This document shows positions 45,037-54,190 of a stretch of 64,000 nt of DNA, piece after piece. The translations under genes and the position numbers were made by a program. Source of the stretch: Fuerstiella sp. (GTDB lineage: Bacteria; Planctomycetota; Planctomycetia; Planctomycetales; Planctomycetaceae); assembly GCA_029245955.1 (NCBI GenBank), contig JAQWOH010000038.1:124001-188000 (forward strand). The letters are read 5' to 3'. Each line of letters starts with the position of its first letter. Position 1 is the first letter of the stretch. A model generated the notes under the pieces. It did no database searches and was not told the DNA's origin. It worked only from the letters and a program-made list of their open reading frames with translations.

Positions 45037-45969
45037 ATGAATCGTCGTCAAATGCTCACCACGTCAGCCGCCACTGTGACGGCCTTTGCTGCGGGCAGGG
45101 CCCGTGCAAATGCAAATGCCAGCAATCAGCACCCTCGCTTTATCGATATGCATACACACATCGGCACCTATACCAATGGGAATAAGGAGCTGACGGCGAA
45201 GGCGCTGGTGGAATGGATGGACGAGCACAATATCGAAAAGTCGGTTGTGCTGCCGTTAGTGTCTCCTGAGTCCACGACTTATCTGCAACTGCCGGACGCA
45301 GCGATCAAGGCTGCGCAAGAGTTTCCTGATCGCCTGATTCCGTTCTGCTCGATCGATCCGAGAGCGATCATTCGAGGCGGCGTGGAAGGCCTGGCAGGCA
45401 TTCTGCGCAAGTATGTCGACCAGGGAGCCAAAGGCTTCGGCGAACACAAAGTCGGCCTGGACTTTGACGATCCGTTGATGATGCGTGTTTACGAAGCCTG
45501 CGAACAGGTTGGAATTCCTTTGCTGTTTCATATCGACAACATTCGCGGCAAGGATAAACCCGGACTGCCACGACTTGAAAATGCCGTGCGGTCCTTTCCG
45601 AAGCTTGATTTCATCGGTCACGGTCCGGGCTGGTGGGCGTCAATCTCCGGGCTGGATGATCAGAAGTCACTGGGTGGCTATCCGAAAGGGAAAGTGCTGT
45701 CGGGCGGAGCGATCGATCGACTAATGGAAACGTATCCGAATATTTACGGTGATCTTTCTGCTGGTTCGGGCTCTAACGCGATCAGTCGTGATCTTGAATT
45801 TGGCCGCGAGTTTCTGCTTCGTCGTCAGGACCGTATCTGCTTCGGGACCGATTATCTGCAGCCAGGACAACATGTGCCTCAGTTCGAGGTCTTCGAAAAT
45901 ATAGAGTTGCCGGAAGATGTACGTTACAAGGTTTACCGTGGAAATGCCGAACGTGTGCTGAAGCTTTGA
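45037..45969 (+). CDS. Exported amidohydrolase family 2 (TIM-barrel) protein with Tat signal
   Basis: 310 residues from the ATG at 45037, which gives a Tat-like leader (NRRQMLTTSAATVTAFAAG); an ATG seven codons earlier is also possible, but longer upstream extensions look non-coding. The metal site typical of amidohydrolase-2 enzymes is visible: HxH in FIDMHTHIGT near residue 40, His in LLFHIDN, His in LDFIGHGPGW and Asp in ICFGTDYLQ. Members decarboxylate or hydrolyse cyclic acids and lactones. Export to the periplasm and its neighbours (esterase, flavoprotein) hint at breakdown of a plant or algal compound, but the substrate is unknown. It converges on the DUF1552 gene with a 50-bp gap. Confidence 0.85.
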   Translation: MNRRQMLTTSAATVTAFAAGRARANANASNQHPRFIDMHTHIGTYTNGNKELTAKALVEWMDEHNIEKSVVLPLVSPESTTYLQLPDAAIKAAQEFPDRLIPFCSIDPRAIIRGGVEGLAGILRKYVDQGAKGFGEHKVGLDFDDPLMMRVYEACEQVGIPLLFHIDNIRGKDKPGLPRLENAVRSFPKLDFIGHGPGWWASISGLDDQKSLGGYPKGKVLSGGAIDRLMETYPNIYGDLSAGSGSNAISRDLEFGREFLLRRQDRICFGTDYLQPGQHVPQFEVFENIELPEDVRYKVYRGNAERVLKL

Positions 45970-46019
45970 TGGCTCTGACAAATCGTCTGAACACGCGGTC
46001 GGGCAACGCAATCCAATTG

Positions 46020-47333
46020 TCAGATCTGCAGCCCGGTTAGTGTGCCGGCACTGGAACCGAATGCTTCGGCTTCAACACCCATTCTCTGCAGCATGCTGAC
46101 AAACAGGTTGCACAGTGGCTTGTTATTCCGGCGGTCGTATGCCAGGTGCTGACCGTGACTGAAGCCCCCGCCGGCAAGGAGGATGGGCAGGTTGGTGTTC
46201 TCGTGCGTGTTGGAATCCCCCATGTTGCTGCCATAAAGAACCATAGTGCTGTCCAGCAGACGTCGTTCTCCCTGTCGTTTGTTCGCCAGGTTCTGCAGCA
46301 GATCGCGCAGCAGGCCCAGTTGCTGATGGTCGGCGTCTTCCAGTTGTGCGACTTTTTCTGCCGACTGGCCGTGGTGACTGAGGTTGTGGTAACCGTCCGT
46401 CGTCTGTTGGTTCGCGTGCAACTGAAAAGCCGGAGTTGCAAAGGCATCCACCATCAGCGTGACGATTCGGGAAGAATCGGATTCCAGAGCCAGTTGAGCC
46501 ATGGACAGCATTAACTCGAATTTCGTGAAGAATAGTTTCTTGTCTGTAATACCGTCGGGGGCCAATTCGTCGGTGACCGGTTTCGGTCGCAGTTCCCACT
46601 CACGAGCAGAGTACAGACGTTCTTCGACTTCGCGAACAGAGGTGAGGTACTGATCCAGCCTCGCCAGGTCGCTGTGGCTCAGACGTTTTTTCAGCTGCCG
46701 TGCGTCCTCAAGCAACGTGTCCAGAATGCTGCCACGTTCATCCAGTCGATGCAGTTGTCGAGCCACATCATTCGGATTGCCCTGGACAAACATCCGGCGA
46801 AACAATGCCGGTGCGCTGTCTTCAGCAGGCAGCAGAGAACCGTCTCGTGTCCATGACAGGCTGCGATTGGCCTTGTCGATGTTGACACCAAGGTTGATGG
46901 AAGGAAATCTCGTGACTGGCCCCAGCGCTTCCGCAGCAAACTGGTCCAGCGAAATACTGTTGCGAAATCCGCTGCGGGTTGGGCCCCGTGCTGCGGTCAG
47001 AAAACAGTTCTCTGTGCTGTGCCCGCCCGCAACGTCGGGATGCGACAGACCGCTGATCACCGTGAAGTCATCGCGTATATCGGCCAGCTTTGAGAGATAC
47101 GGCGATAATTCATAGTCTATTCCTGAGTTCCGTGGGAAGAATGGTTTTGGCAGGACACCCAGATTGTTGGATATCAACAGCATCCGCTGCGGCGGTTCCG
47201 CTGTCTTCGCCTGGTCGTTGGGAAACACCGATTGGATTGTTTCCAGCCAGGGCAGCGCCATACTCACAGCCAGTCCTCGAAGGAATGGTCGGCGAGTGCA
47301 TAAGTTCGAAAAGTTTTGGTGAGTGGGCTGCAT
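46020..47333 (-). CDS. DUF1552 family protein
   Basis: 437 residues. A leader of Tat-like form (TRRPFLRGLAVSMALPWLE) precedes a DUF1552 domain: LISNNLGVLPKPFFP, VISGLSHPDVAGGHSTENCF, ISLDQFAAEALG, INLGVNIDKANRSLSWTRDG, YHNLSHHGQSAEKVAQLE and LYGSNMGDSNTHENTNLPIL. DUF1552 belongs to the same broad alkaline-phosphatase-like group as DUF1501 and, like it, is almost always encoded beside a planctomycete-cytochrome protein; here the DUF1592-type gene ends 65 bp upstream. Function unproven; likely an exported partner of that protein. No strong ribosome-binding site was found before the ATG. Confidence 0.9.
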   Translation of the reverse strand: MQPTHQNFSNLCTRRPFLRGLAVSMALPWLETIQSVFPNDQAKTAEPPQRMLLISNNLGVLPKPFFPRNSGIDYELSPYLSKLADIRDDFTVISGLSHPDVAGGHSTENCFLTAARGPTRSGFRNSISLDQFAAEALGPVTRFPSINLGVNIDKANRSLSWTRDGSLLPAEDSAPALFRRMFVQGNPNDVARQLHRLDERGSILDTLLEDARQLKKRLSHSDLARLDQYLTSVREVEERLYSAREWELRPKPVTDELAPDGITDKKLFFTKFELMLSMAQLALESDSSRIVTLMVDAFATPAFQLHANQQTTDGYHNLSHHGQSAEKVAQLEDADHQQLGLLRDLLQNLANKRQGERRLLDSTMVLYGSNMGDSNTHENTNLPILLAGGGFSHGQHLAYDRRNNKPLCNLFVSMLQRMGVEAEAFGSSAGTLTGLQI

Positions 47334-47398
47334 TCGGATAGGTCGTTGATTGAATCGCTAGGTGTCGTTGTTTTACTTCACGGCATGACAGTTCCAGG

Positions 47399-50077
47399 TC
47401 AGGGGATTACCTTGCTGAGGGGCGGTCCGGAAAAGATCGCGTTTTGGATCAGTGCATGGAGCAGGTCGCCTGTGCGATAACCATCCGTGGCAACGGAATC
47501 CAGGATCCTCTCAATTTCGGCGCGGTCGGAAAATCGTACCGGAGTCCCCGTTGCATAAACGGTAAATTGGTGCAGCAAATTCCTTGCAAGTTGCCTCGGC
47601 TTTGCTGATAACAATTTCTTCAGATCGTGAATGTTTCGGAACTCGCGACCATCTGACAGCACTCCGTTGGCGTCGACCGCTGATGACAGAGTGTATTCGA
47701 AATCATGTCCGGCCCGGTCAATCCCCGAGACTTTTTCGCCTTCGGCCAGACTGCGGTATCGAGTCCGCCAGCCACCGAGTATATCGAAATTTTCCAGCGC
47801 CAGTCCGACGGGATCAAAGCGGGCATGACAGGCGGCGCATGACTCAGACTTCGTGTGCAGCGCCAGCAGGTCACGAATCGTCTTTGCGCCTCGGATATCC
47901 GGTTCGACCGCCGGAACGCTGGCCGGAGGAGGCGGTGGTGGCTGACCGAGCAGTCGTTCCATGATCCACGCTCCGCGGACGACAGGTGATGTCGTCGTAC
48001 CGTTGGCGGTAACTTTCAGTATCGATGCCTGCGTCAAAAGACCGCCGTACGGGCTGCCCTCAGGCAGCGTGACTTTGCGAATTTTCGAACCATGAACCGG
48101 CGACAGCTGATAATGCCAGGCCAGCCGGTCATTTACGTAAGCGAAGTCCGCGTTAATCAAGACGTCGACGGGCAGGTTCTCACGTACCATGGCCGTGAAA
48201 AATGTGCGTGTCTCCCGCTCCATGGACTCGACCAGATAAGCATCGAAACGGTATTCCGGGTGAAGGCGCGCGTCCGGCTCGTCGCGATGGATATGTCTCA
48301 GATTAAGCCAGTAGTCCGTGAAGTTTTGGACGAAGCGTGCGAACCCTCCGCTATTGATCAGGCGAGTCGTTTGGTGACGCAGCACTTCAGTGTCCCGCAT
48401 ACGGCCTTGATCTGCGCGATCCATCAACTGTCCGTCCGGACGAGTATTTGTCAGAAAGTGTGACAGTCGCGATGCGATCGCGTAATGAATGTTTCGGCCA
48501 TCATCGTGCACGGACGACGCGAACTGCTGCGGCACCGGTTCGTGCAGATACAACATGTGACCGGAACACAGAAAGGCTTTGTAGCCGGCCAGCAGCGAAT
48601 CGGCAAATGGCACTCCTCGGTCCAACCTGGACAGGATAAGCTGTTCAAACGTTTTTCGCGTTTTGTCGGACACTGGCTGCCTTGCGGCACGATCGACGAA
48701 CCGGCGGAAAAGTCGTTCGGCATCCTGTTGTGGATTCTTTGACAGCACTTCCACGGGCAGAACGCCGCCATTTTTCGTCTCTTGAATCAGCAGGTCGCCG
48801 AACAGCACACGATGAGAGAGTGGCGGCCATGTTTCGGGTGACAGTGGACCTTCGATTTCCAGCGACTGAAATGCCACACCTGGCTGGCCACCGTCAGGAA
48901 GAGGCGGATAGCGATAGGTGGGAGGACCGCCGTCGACGTTTCTTGCCAGAGGAACCGGCAGGCCCAGCAGACTGTATTCAAATGTTTCGCCCTTCTGCAG
49001 ATGAACTGAGGTTTCGTAGTCGGCGCGGTCGGGCTGAATGTCGATCAGGCCTCCGGTTGCGCGCACGTCGCCGGATACATCAGCGCCGGAAGGCTTGCGC
49101 GCCCGAAATGTCATCGGAACGGGCCGCGTTGCCGGTTTGAGTACAAAGCCTGGCGATTGCAAGACGGCCCGAGCAGTGAACTGCACACGATATTCCCCGG
49201 AAAGACGCGCGACGAAGCCCTGTGGATAACCGTAATAGGGCCAGTGCGCCGAGCGAAACAGGGACATTTCGATGGTTTCATCGTCCGGACTCTCTTTCAG
49301 TTGTTCGTTGTCAATGGCTTTTGAATCTCTGGCGAAAAACATCGCCTCTTTGTTTCCGAAGGTTGCCGTCTGTGAGAACAGTCGGCGTCCGACAGCGTGA
49401 AACGTGGACGACGGGTGAGGTTCGACACCGCTGGCGACGGCCTGCTGCAATGCCGCTTCTGCTGCATCCAGATAGGCCTTTAGCTGCACGCGCGAGATAT
49501 CCAGCGTGCTTGTGGTCTTATTGAAAAGATGCCCGTCTCTGTCTTCTGGAAGTATATCCCGGATGTCCAGCGTCGGAAGGGCCAGTACGTCGCGCAGGTT
49601 CTGTTGATATTCGTCGCGATTCAGCCGCCGCATCGGTCCGCGGCCGGACCTCAGTACTTCCCCGGCGTCCGCTGCATGCAGTGCTTTCGCGAGTGCCCCG
49701 ACAAACTGCTCACGCTCGTCAGATGAAAAATCGTCATCATCCGGTGGCATTTCTCTCTGGCCGACGCGATCGTGAATCTGTATCCAGTGTTGTCGAACTG
49801 TTCGGTCGCTCAGGTCGAAGGAAAGAGATCGGAGGTTGAGTCCGCCTTTTGAACTCTCTTTGCTGTGGCAGTCGACACACACACTGTCCAGAACCCTGTG
49901 GATCGATGCGGGCGGCTCGAAGTCGTCAGCTTTAGCTCCAGGCAGGACACTAATCAGCAGCGTAACCCTTGTCATCCACGTGCACGCTGTCGTCCGGACC
50001 CGTGCACTGGCTGACCGAACCGTATGCTGAAGCGGGTTTCTGCGGAATATCGCGTTGTGTTCAGTAGTCTTTCTCAC
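47399..50077 (-). CDS. Exported planctomycete-cytochrome protein with DUF1587/1592/1588/1585 domains
   Basis: 892 residues from the GTG at 50077, chosen because it overlaps the stop of the small upstream gene (GTGA), with AAGAAAG before it. An ATG at 49975 gives a shorter, cleaner leader (MTRVTLLISVLPGAKA) and is the main alternative. CVDCHSKESSKGG near residue 70 is the N-terminal heme-like motif. The characteristic domains follow in order: DUF1587 (MRRLNRDEYQQNLRDVL), DUF1595/1592 (SSVHDDGRNIHYAIASRLSH), DUF1588 (GGLLTQASILKVTANGTTTS) with SCAACHARFDPVGLALENFD, and DUF1585 at the end. Usual length for this family. Its DUF1552 partner lies 65 bp downstream. Heme binding is inferred from CxxCH; role unknown. 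Confidence 0.9.
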   Translation of the reverse strand: MRKTTEHNAIFRRNPLQHTVRSASARVRTTACTWMTRVTLLISVLPGAKADDFEPPASIHRVLDSVCVDCHSKESSKGGLNLRSLSFDLSDRTVRQHWIQIHDRVGQREMPPDDDDFSSDEREQFVGALAKALHAADAGEVLRSGRGPMRRLNRDEYQQNLRDVLALPTLDIRDILPEDRDGHLFNKTTSTLDISRVQLKAYLDAAEAALQQAVASGVEPHPSSTFHAVGRRLFSQTATFGNKEAMFFARDSKAIDNEQLKESPDDETIEMSLFRSAHWPYYGYPQGFVARLSGEYRVQFTARAVLQSPGFVLKPATRPVPMTFRARKPSGADVSGDVRATGGLIDIQPDRADYETSVHLQKGETFEYSLLGLPVPLARNVDGGPPTYRYPPLPDGGQPGVAFQSLEIEGPLSPETWPPLSHRVLFGDLLIQETKNGGVLPVEVLSKNPQQDAERLFRRFVDRAARQPVSDKTRKTFEQLILSRLDRGVPFADSLLAGYKAFLCSGHMLYLHEPVPQQFASSVHDDGRNIHYAIASRLSHFLTNTRPDGQLMDRADQGRMRDTEVLRHQTTRLINSGGFARFVQNFTDYWLNLRHIHRDEPDARLHPEYRFDAYLVESMERETRTFFTAMVRENLPVDVLINADFAYVNDRLAWHYQLSPVHGSKIRKVTLPEGSPYGGLLTQASILKVTANGTTTSPVVRGAWIMERLLGQPPPPPPASVPAVEPDIRGAKTIRDLLALHTKSESCAACHARFDPVGLALENFDILGGWRTRYRSLAEGEKVSGIDRAGHDFEYTLSSAVDANGVLSDGREFRNIHDLKKLLSAKPRQLARNLLHQFTVYATGTPVRFSDRAEIERILDSVATDGYRTGDLLHALIQNAIFSGPPLSKVIP

Positions 50078-50304
50078 GACAGCACTTTCTTCACAACTGA
50101 CCACATCTGCTGGTCGGTCGTCAGGGGATCAACCTCATACCATATGTCCTGTTCCCGATGGAAGCCACGCCGACGCAATTTGATAATCTGAATGAGTGAG
50201 GCCCCGTCAGGAAATGACTGCAGCAAACGAGCCCTGTTTGGAGCAGTGGATGGCACTCGCACTTCCGTCACTGCGGAATTCTGTGCTCTACTTGGGGACG
50301 TCAC
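50074..50304 (-). CDS. Small protein upstream of the DUF1592-type gene
   Basis: A 76-residue basic reading frame; not recognised. The C-terminal half (LIQIIKLRRRGFHREQDIWY) has a plausible folded-domain composition, while the first 25 residues look disordered. Its TGA stop overlaps the GTG of the next gene in a 4-nt GTGA, the kind of arrangement seen in coupled genes, and this is the main reason to keep it. No good ribosome-binding site precedes its ATG. It could be a chance frame if the DUF1592-type gene really starts at 49975. Confidence 0.4.
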   Translation of the reverse strand: MTSPSRAQNSAVTEVRVPSTAPNRARLLQSFPDGASLIQIIKLRRRGFHREQDIWYEVDPLTTDQQMWSVVKKVLS

Positions 50305-50409
50305 TTGAATAAATGCAGGTTTGTCGGATTATGGTGCATATTGTGCGAACGGACTGCACCATGAGAACACTTCATGCGGCTTTTTGGGCACAGTGCTGTA
50401 ACGTTTTTC

Positions 50410-50418
50410 TGCTATACG
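50410..50418 (+). promoter_or_regulatory. Possible extended -10 element
   Basis: TGCTATACG fits an extended -10 (TGnTAT...), about 24 bp before the ATG at 50442 and just before the ribosome-binding site AAGGAAA. No well-spaced -35 was found, so this is a weak candidate. Confidence 0.25.
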
Positions 50419-50441
50419 CCTCTCTATAAGGAAAATTTTCC

Positions 50442-51902
50442 ATGAATAAGGTCTCGCTCGGGTTGGCAGCAGTGCTGGCAATGCCGTCGTTAGCGGTCGC
50501 ATCTGACTTTGATCACCTGGCCCGAAAACTGCCGAATGGCACCAACCTGCTGCTGGCGATTGATTCGGACAGGGTGCTGGCCTCTGAGATGGCCGTGAAG
50601 AACAACTGGGACAACCGAACAGATGACGGCGGCCGGCCGGTGTACCTGCCGCAGGAAGCGGATAAGGTTTTGGTGGCAGCGCAGGTTGATCCTGGTCGAG
50701 GATTTGTGCGTGCCTGGGAAGTCGCCGTGATGGGACTGAAGGAATCGATGCCGATGCGACTGGTTGCGAAAGCCGAAGGTGGCTACACGGAAACGATACA
50801 GGGGATGAAGGCCGCGTGGGTGCCGAGTGATGCTTACTTCTTTGAGATCGATCCTAAGACGATGGGGCTGATGCACCCCGCTAATCGTCAGGCCGTGTCA
50901 CGCTGGGCGGAGAGGCAGAAGGGACGAGCCACTTCCCCCGTCTCTGATTACCTGCTGGGTGCCGTCAGTGCGGTCAAGACAGGGCCGCAGATCGTGCTGG
51001 CTCTGGATACTCAGGATGTCATACAACCGCATCGTGTGCAGCAGACGCTCTCACAATCTGAAGTGGTGAAAAAGCAGAAACTCAACGTGGACGAACTTAC
51101 GTCCGTAATGACCAGTATGCGAGGGTTGAAGCTACGGGTAGAGATCACCGACACAGCCCGCGGCGTTCTTCAGGTCGACTTCGGAAAACCGCTGCCCTTC
51201 AATGAACGCGCCGCGAAAGGTCTGCTGCTGGGCGCACTCACGAATCTTCAGGCAGAATTGCCGGGTGTTGAGGACTGGGACGTTAAAGTCAGCGGTAATA
51301 CGATTCTGTGCAGCGGTGACACCGAACCGGACGCCCTGCGCCGAATTCTCAGTATGCTGGAGATTCCTTCCACAAAATTCAGCAGCCTGAAAGAACAGAA
51401 CACGGACGAAGCGTCTGGTGACGACATGGCTCAGAATTCACTGGCCTACTTCAAATCGATCACGAAGCTGACCGATGATCTTGAGAAGAACAGCAAGTCC
51501 AGCCGAGGTGACAACTACTGGATGGACCGGTACGCTCAGAAGATAGATCGGCTGCCGATTCTGCATGTCGACCCTGAACTGCTCGACTTTGGGCAAAAAA
51601 CGGTGGAGACATTACGACTGATGTCCGGAGCCAGAAAAAATGCAAATATGTCCGCAGGCGTTCGTTCGAGCAACATCGTGTCGTCGGGTGGCAGCTACAA
51701 CAGCTATAGCTATGGATACGGTAACAGCGGTTACTATAACGGTCGAGCGAATGCTCGTGCGACGCTGAGTTCGGTGAACACGGCAAAGCTGGAGGAGAGA
51801 GCCGGCGCATCCAGCAAAAAGATCGAGGGTTTCCGACTGATCAAGAACGCTACGTCTGAAATGCGTCGTAAAATGACGGAACGTTACAACATCGAATTCT
51901 GA
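50442..51902 (+). CDS. Exported protein of unknown function with Tyr/Gly/Ser-rich tract
   Basis: 486 residues; no known family recognised. It starts after AAGGAAAATTTTCC with an almost ideal Sec signal (MNKVSLGLAAVLAMPSLAVA). The middle part is alternating hydrophobic/charged, with no enzyme motif. Near residue 415 lies a low-complexity tract (SYNSYSYGYGNSGYYNG) of the sort that forms flexible or aggregating surface linkers. A lysine/arginine-rich helical tail follows (KKIEGFRLIKNATSEMRRKM). The opening DFDHLARKLPNGTNLLLAID suggests a domain found in other secreted planctomycete proteins, but I cannot name it. Stand-alone gene. Confidence 0.8.
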   Translation: MNKVSLGLAAVLAMPSLAVASDFDHLARKLPNGTNLLLAIDSDRVLASEMAVKNNWDNRTDDGGRPVYLPQEADKVLVAAQVDPGRGFVRAWEVAVMGLKESMPMRLVAKAEGGYTETIQGMKAAWVPSDAYFFEIDPKTMGLMHPANRQAVSRWAERQKGRATSPVSDYLLGAVSAVKTGPQIVLALDTQDVIQPHRVQQTLSQSEVVKKQKLNVDELTSVMTSMRGLKLRVEITDTARGVLQVDFGKPLPFNERAAKGLLLGALTNLQAELPGVEDWDVKVSGNTILCSGDTEPDALRRILSMLEIPSTKFSSLKEQNTDEASGDDMAQNSLAYFKSITKLTDDLEKNSKSSRGDNYWMDRYAQKIDRLPILHVDPELLDFGQKTVETLRLMSGARKNANMSAGVRSSNIVSSGGSYNSYSYGYGNSGYYNGRANARATLSSVNTAKLEERAGASSKKIEGFRLIKNATSEMRRKMTERYNIEF

Positions 51903-52159
51903 ACGGCGGTCAGCGGTGAGGTCAGCGAGCTGAGGCATTGATCTGTCAGGTCGCTGCCGGCCCTAGTCGGCATGTTCTTTATTGTGCAAGCGAATTTGTG
52001 ACCGTGACCGGACGCCGGTCGAAAAGCGCCGGAAGTGGTTTTGAATTTCGTGTTAACGCGATGCGTAATTGAGGGATGTTTCGAAAATTGTTTCGGATTC
52101 AGTCCCTTCTTCACGCATCGGGTTTTCAGTGGGCGTGCCCGATGGTCCTGAAACGGCTG

Positions 52160-53746
52160 CTAAGCTTTCCACGGTACCAGCCATTGTGCCGCGATCTGTT
52201 CGCTTTCAGAGACAGTCAGCAGCCAGTCCAGAATTCGTCCGCGCATCTCGATGGCGACGCCTTTTCTTACCTTGTACAGATTTCGCGTTTCCCTGGGATC
52301 CGCTTCCAGGTCGTACAATTCCTCATAGCCTTCCGGATAATAATTGTACTTCCACTTTCGTGTGCGGACCATTTTCGCGTCGGGATGCCGAATTCCGGCT
52401 ATGCCGGTGTGTCGGTCGAATTGGTGTCCCGGAATTGTGATCACTTCCGGAATGATGTTCTCAGAAAAGACTGCGCTGCGTGAGGCAAAAGTGCCGTCGC
52501 CGGTTAGCAGCGGTGTCAGGTTGCGTCCCTGCGTATGTTCGGGAACGTTTACCCCGCACAGATTGAGCAGGGTTGGCATGATGTCGATGGATTCCACAAG
52601 TTCATCAGTGCGACCGTGTCGGATTACTCCCGGCGCACGAATCATCAGAGGCACACGGACCGATTCCTCAAAGAACACGTTCTTACCCATCAGGCCGTGT
52701 TCCAGCATCTGATCACCATGGTCCGAGCAGAAGACGACGATGGTGTTGTCACGCTGCCCCAGTTCATCCAGCAGGTCGAGCGTTTTTCCGACTTCACGGT
52801 CAATATGAGTAATGCTGGCGTAATAACTTCGCCACGCCCACAGCAACTGCTGCCTGTCCATTTCGAACGGCTTCCGGTTGCCTCGCAGAATGAGTTTCTG
52901 CACCGGCAGCGGCAGAGCCTGGATGTCGTTCATATCTACGGCGTCCGGTAAAGGTATGTCGTCACCATTGTGTTGTGCATCGAAGGGTGCCGGAACTTCA
53001 AAAGGCGCATGCGGCTTCCAGTAGCTGCTGAACAGGAAAAATGGTTTCTGATGCACAGCGGCTTCGCGCAGGTGGATTCGCGTTCGTTCACCTGTCCACG
53101 TGGTATCCGTGAACTCATCATCAACGACAGCTCGATAGGGGTTCTGTCCCGGACGTGCTTTGTTGCCGATGGTCTTTCGGTAATTCGTTGTGGTCTGAGG
53201 GTCGTTGGCGTTGCGCCATTTGACATAGTCGGACCAGTCGTTGGTGTGACCGGAACCGTCATGAAGTTCGACTGTGTTAAACCCCACGTCCCGCGCCGAA
53301 TCGGGTACGGCCGGATATTGGTAGGCCAGATGCAGTTTGCCGATCAGGCGAGTGTCGTACCCGGCATCCTGCAAACGCTGCGGCAGCAGGACTTCGCTGT
53401 GATTAAGCAGTGTATAGTTGACTCGACAGCGGTGAGCGTGCGCATACCGACCGGTAAAGAAGCAGGCTCTCGACGGCGTGCACACGGGGCTCTGCACGAA
53501 TGCATGAGAGAAATTCACCGATTCGGCGGCCAGTCGATCCATGTTTGGGGTCTGAATCAGCGGGTTGCCGTTGGCGCCCACACAGTCGTATCTCTGCTGG
53601 TCGGTCATGATCCAGAGAATATTGGGCGGCGGGGCCGGGCTCGGCGGTGCGACGCTGGCGGTTTGCTCAGCGCCAGCCGGTGTCGTCGCGACCGTCGCGC
53701 TGAGGCTGTTGCTGACAAAATTTCGACGTGAGATCGGATGGCTCAT
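52160..53746 (-). CDS. Sulfatase, Cys-type (CTPSR), with Tat signal
   Basis: 528 residues from the ATG at 53746; the upstream 13 codons are not signal-like. A Tat leader (SRRNFVSNSLSATVATTPAG) precedes the sulfatase fold. The active site is CTPSRACFFTGRY near residue 89, the N-terminal metal segment is WIMTDQQRYDCVG, and the second metal site is VVFCSDHGDQMLEHGLMGK. The C-terminal sub-domain contains KYNYYPEGYEELYDLEADPR, a frequent end in polysaccharide sulfatases. Formylglycine conversion is needed but no maturase is in the window. Divergent from a second sulfatase gene 444 bp away; the two may be regulated from one region. Substrate unknown, likely a sulfated polysaccharide. Confidence 0.9.
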   Translation of the reverse strand: MSHPISRRNFVSNSLSATVATTPAGAEQTASVAPPSPAPPPNILWIMTDQQRYDCVGANGNPLIQTPNMDRLAAESVNFSHAFVQSPVCTPSRACFFTGRYAHAHRCRVNYTLLNHSEVLLPQRLQDAGYDTRLIGKLHLAYQYPAVPDSARDVGFNTVELHDGSGHTNDWSDYVKWRNANDPQTTTNYRKTIGNKARPGQNPYRAVVDDEFTDTTWTGERTRIHLREAAVHQKPFFLFSSYWKPHAPFEVPAPFDAQHNGDDIPLPDAVDMNDIQALPLPVQKLILRGNRKPFEMDRQQLLWAWRSYYASITHIDREVGKTLDLLDELGQRDNTIVVFCSDHGDQMLEHGLMGKNVFFEESVRVPLMIRAPGVIRHGRTDELVESIDIMPTLLNLCGVNVPEHTQGRNLTPLLTGDGTFASRSAVFSENIIPEVITIPGHQFDRHTGIAGIRHPDAKMVRTRKWKYNYYPEGYEELYDLEADPRETRNLYKVRKGVAIEMRGRILDWLLTVSESEQIAAQWLVPWKA

Positions 53747-54190
53747 GGCGGGACCTATGTGGGAATGGACTCCCTGCATTCTCATGTGTATTCAGACGCC
53801 GTCAATCAACCGTGATATTCTATGTTTCGATGGGACGAGGATCGCGGTCCCCGACCACACAGATCGTTTTCGGGTCAGGTGTGGCAGAACTGTGTATATG
53901 AATGAAATGCACGCCGCCGGTCCCGCGAAAGAGAACAGCGGGTCCCGAGGCGCATACACAGATGGTGTGATGTGCGGTTTTGATGCCAAATGTTTGTGCG
54001 TGATAACTGCCGCACTGCCGATGACGTGGGTCCTGCCGGGGGGATTGCGGACGGGATCGGCAGATCCACTGTGCATCGATACCTTTTCGAGGGTCGTTCC
54101 GATAGAACTGCAGTTGACTGCCCCATTTTTCTGTCGAGGGACTCGGATGTTCCTGTGATTGACTGTTGATATATGATTTTGGAGAAGCTC
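53747..54190. other. Intergenic region between divergent sulfatase genes
   Basis: 444 bp that should carry promoters for both sulfatases. Long open frames cross it on both strands but have poor composition and no recognised motifs. The useful signal is TTGGAGAA at 54178-54185, the ribosome-binding site that decides the start of the plus-strand sulfatase. No strong palindrome was seen. Confidence 0.4.

Noticed and set aside
52970..53731. A 253-residue plus-strand frame opposite the CTPSR sulfatase
   Set aside because: Antisense shadow, no ribosome-binding site or domain.
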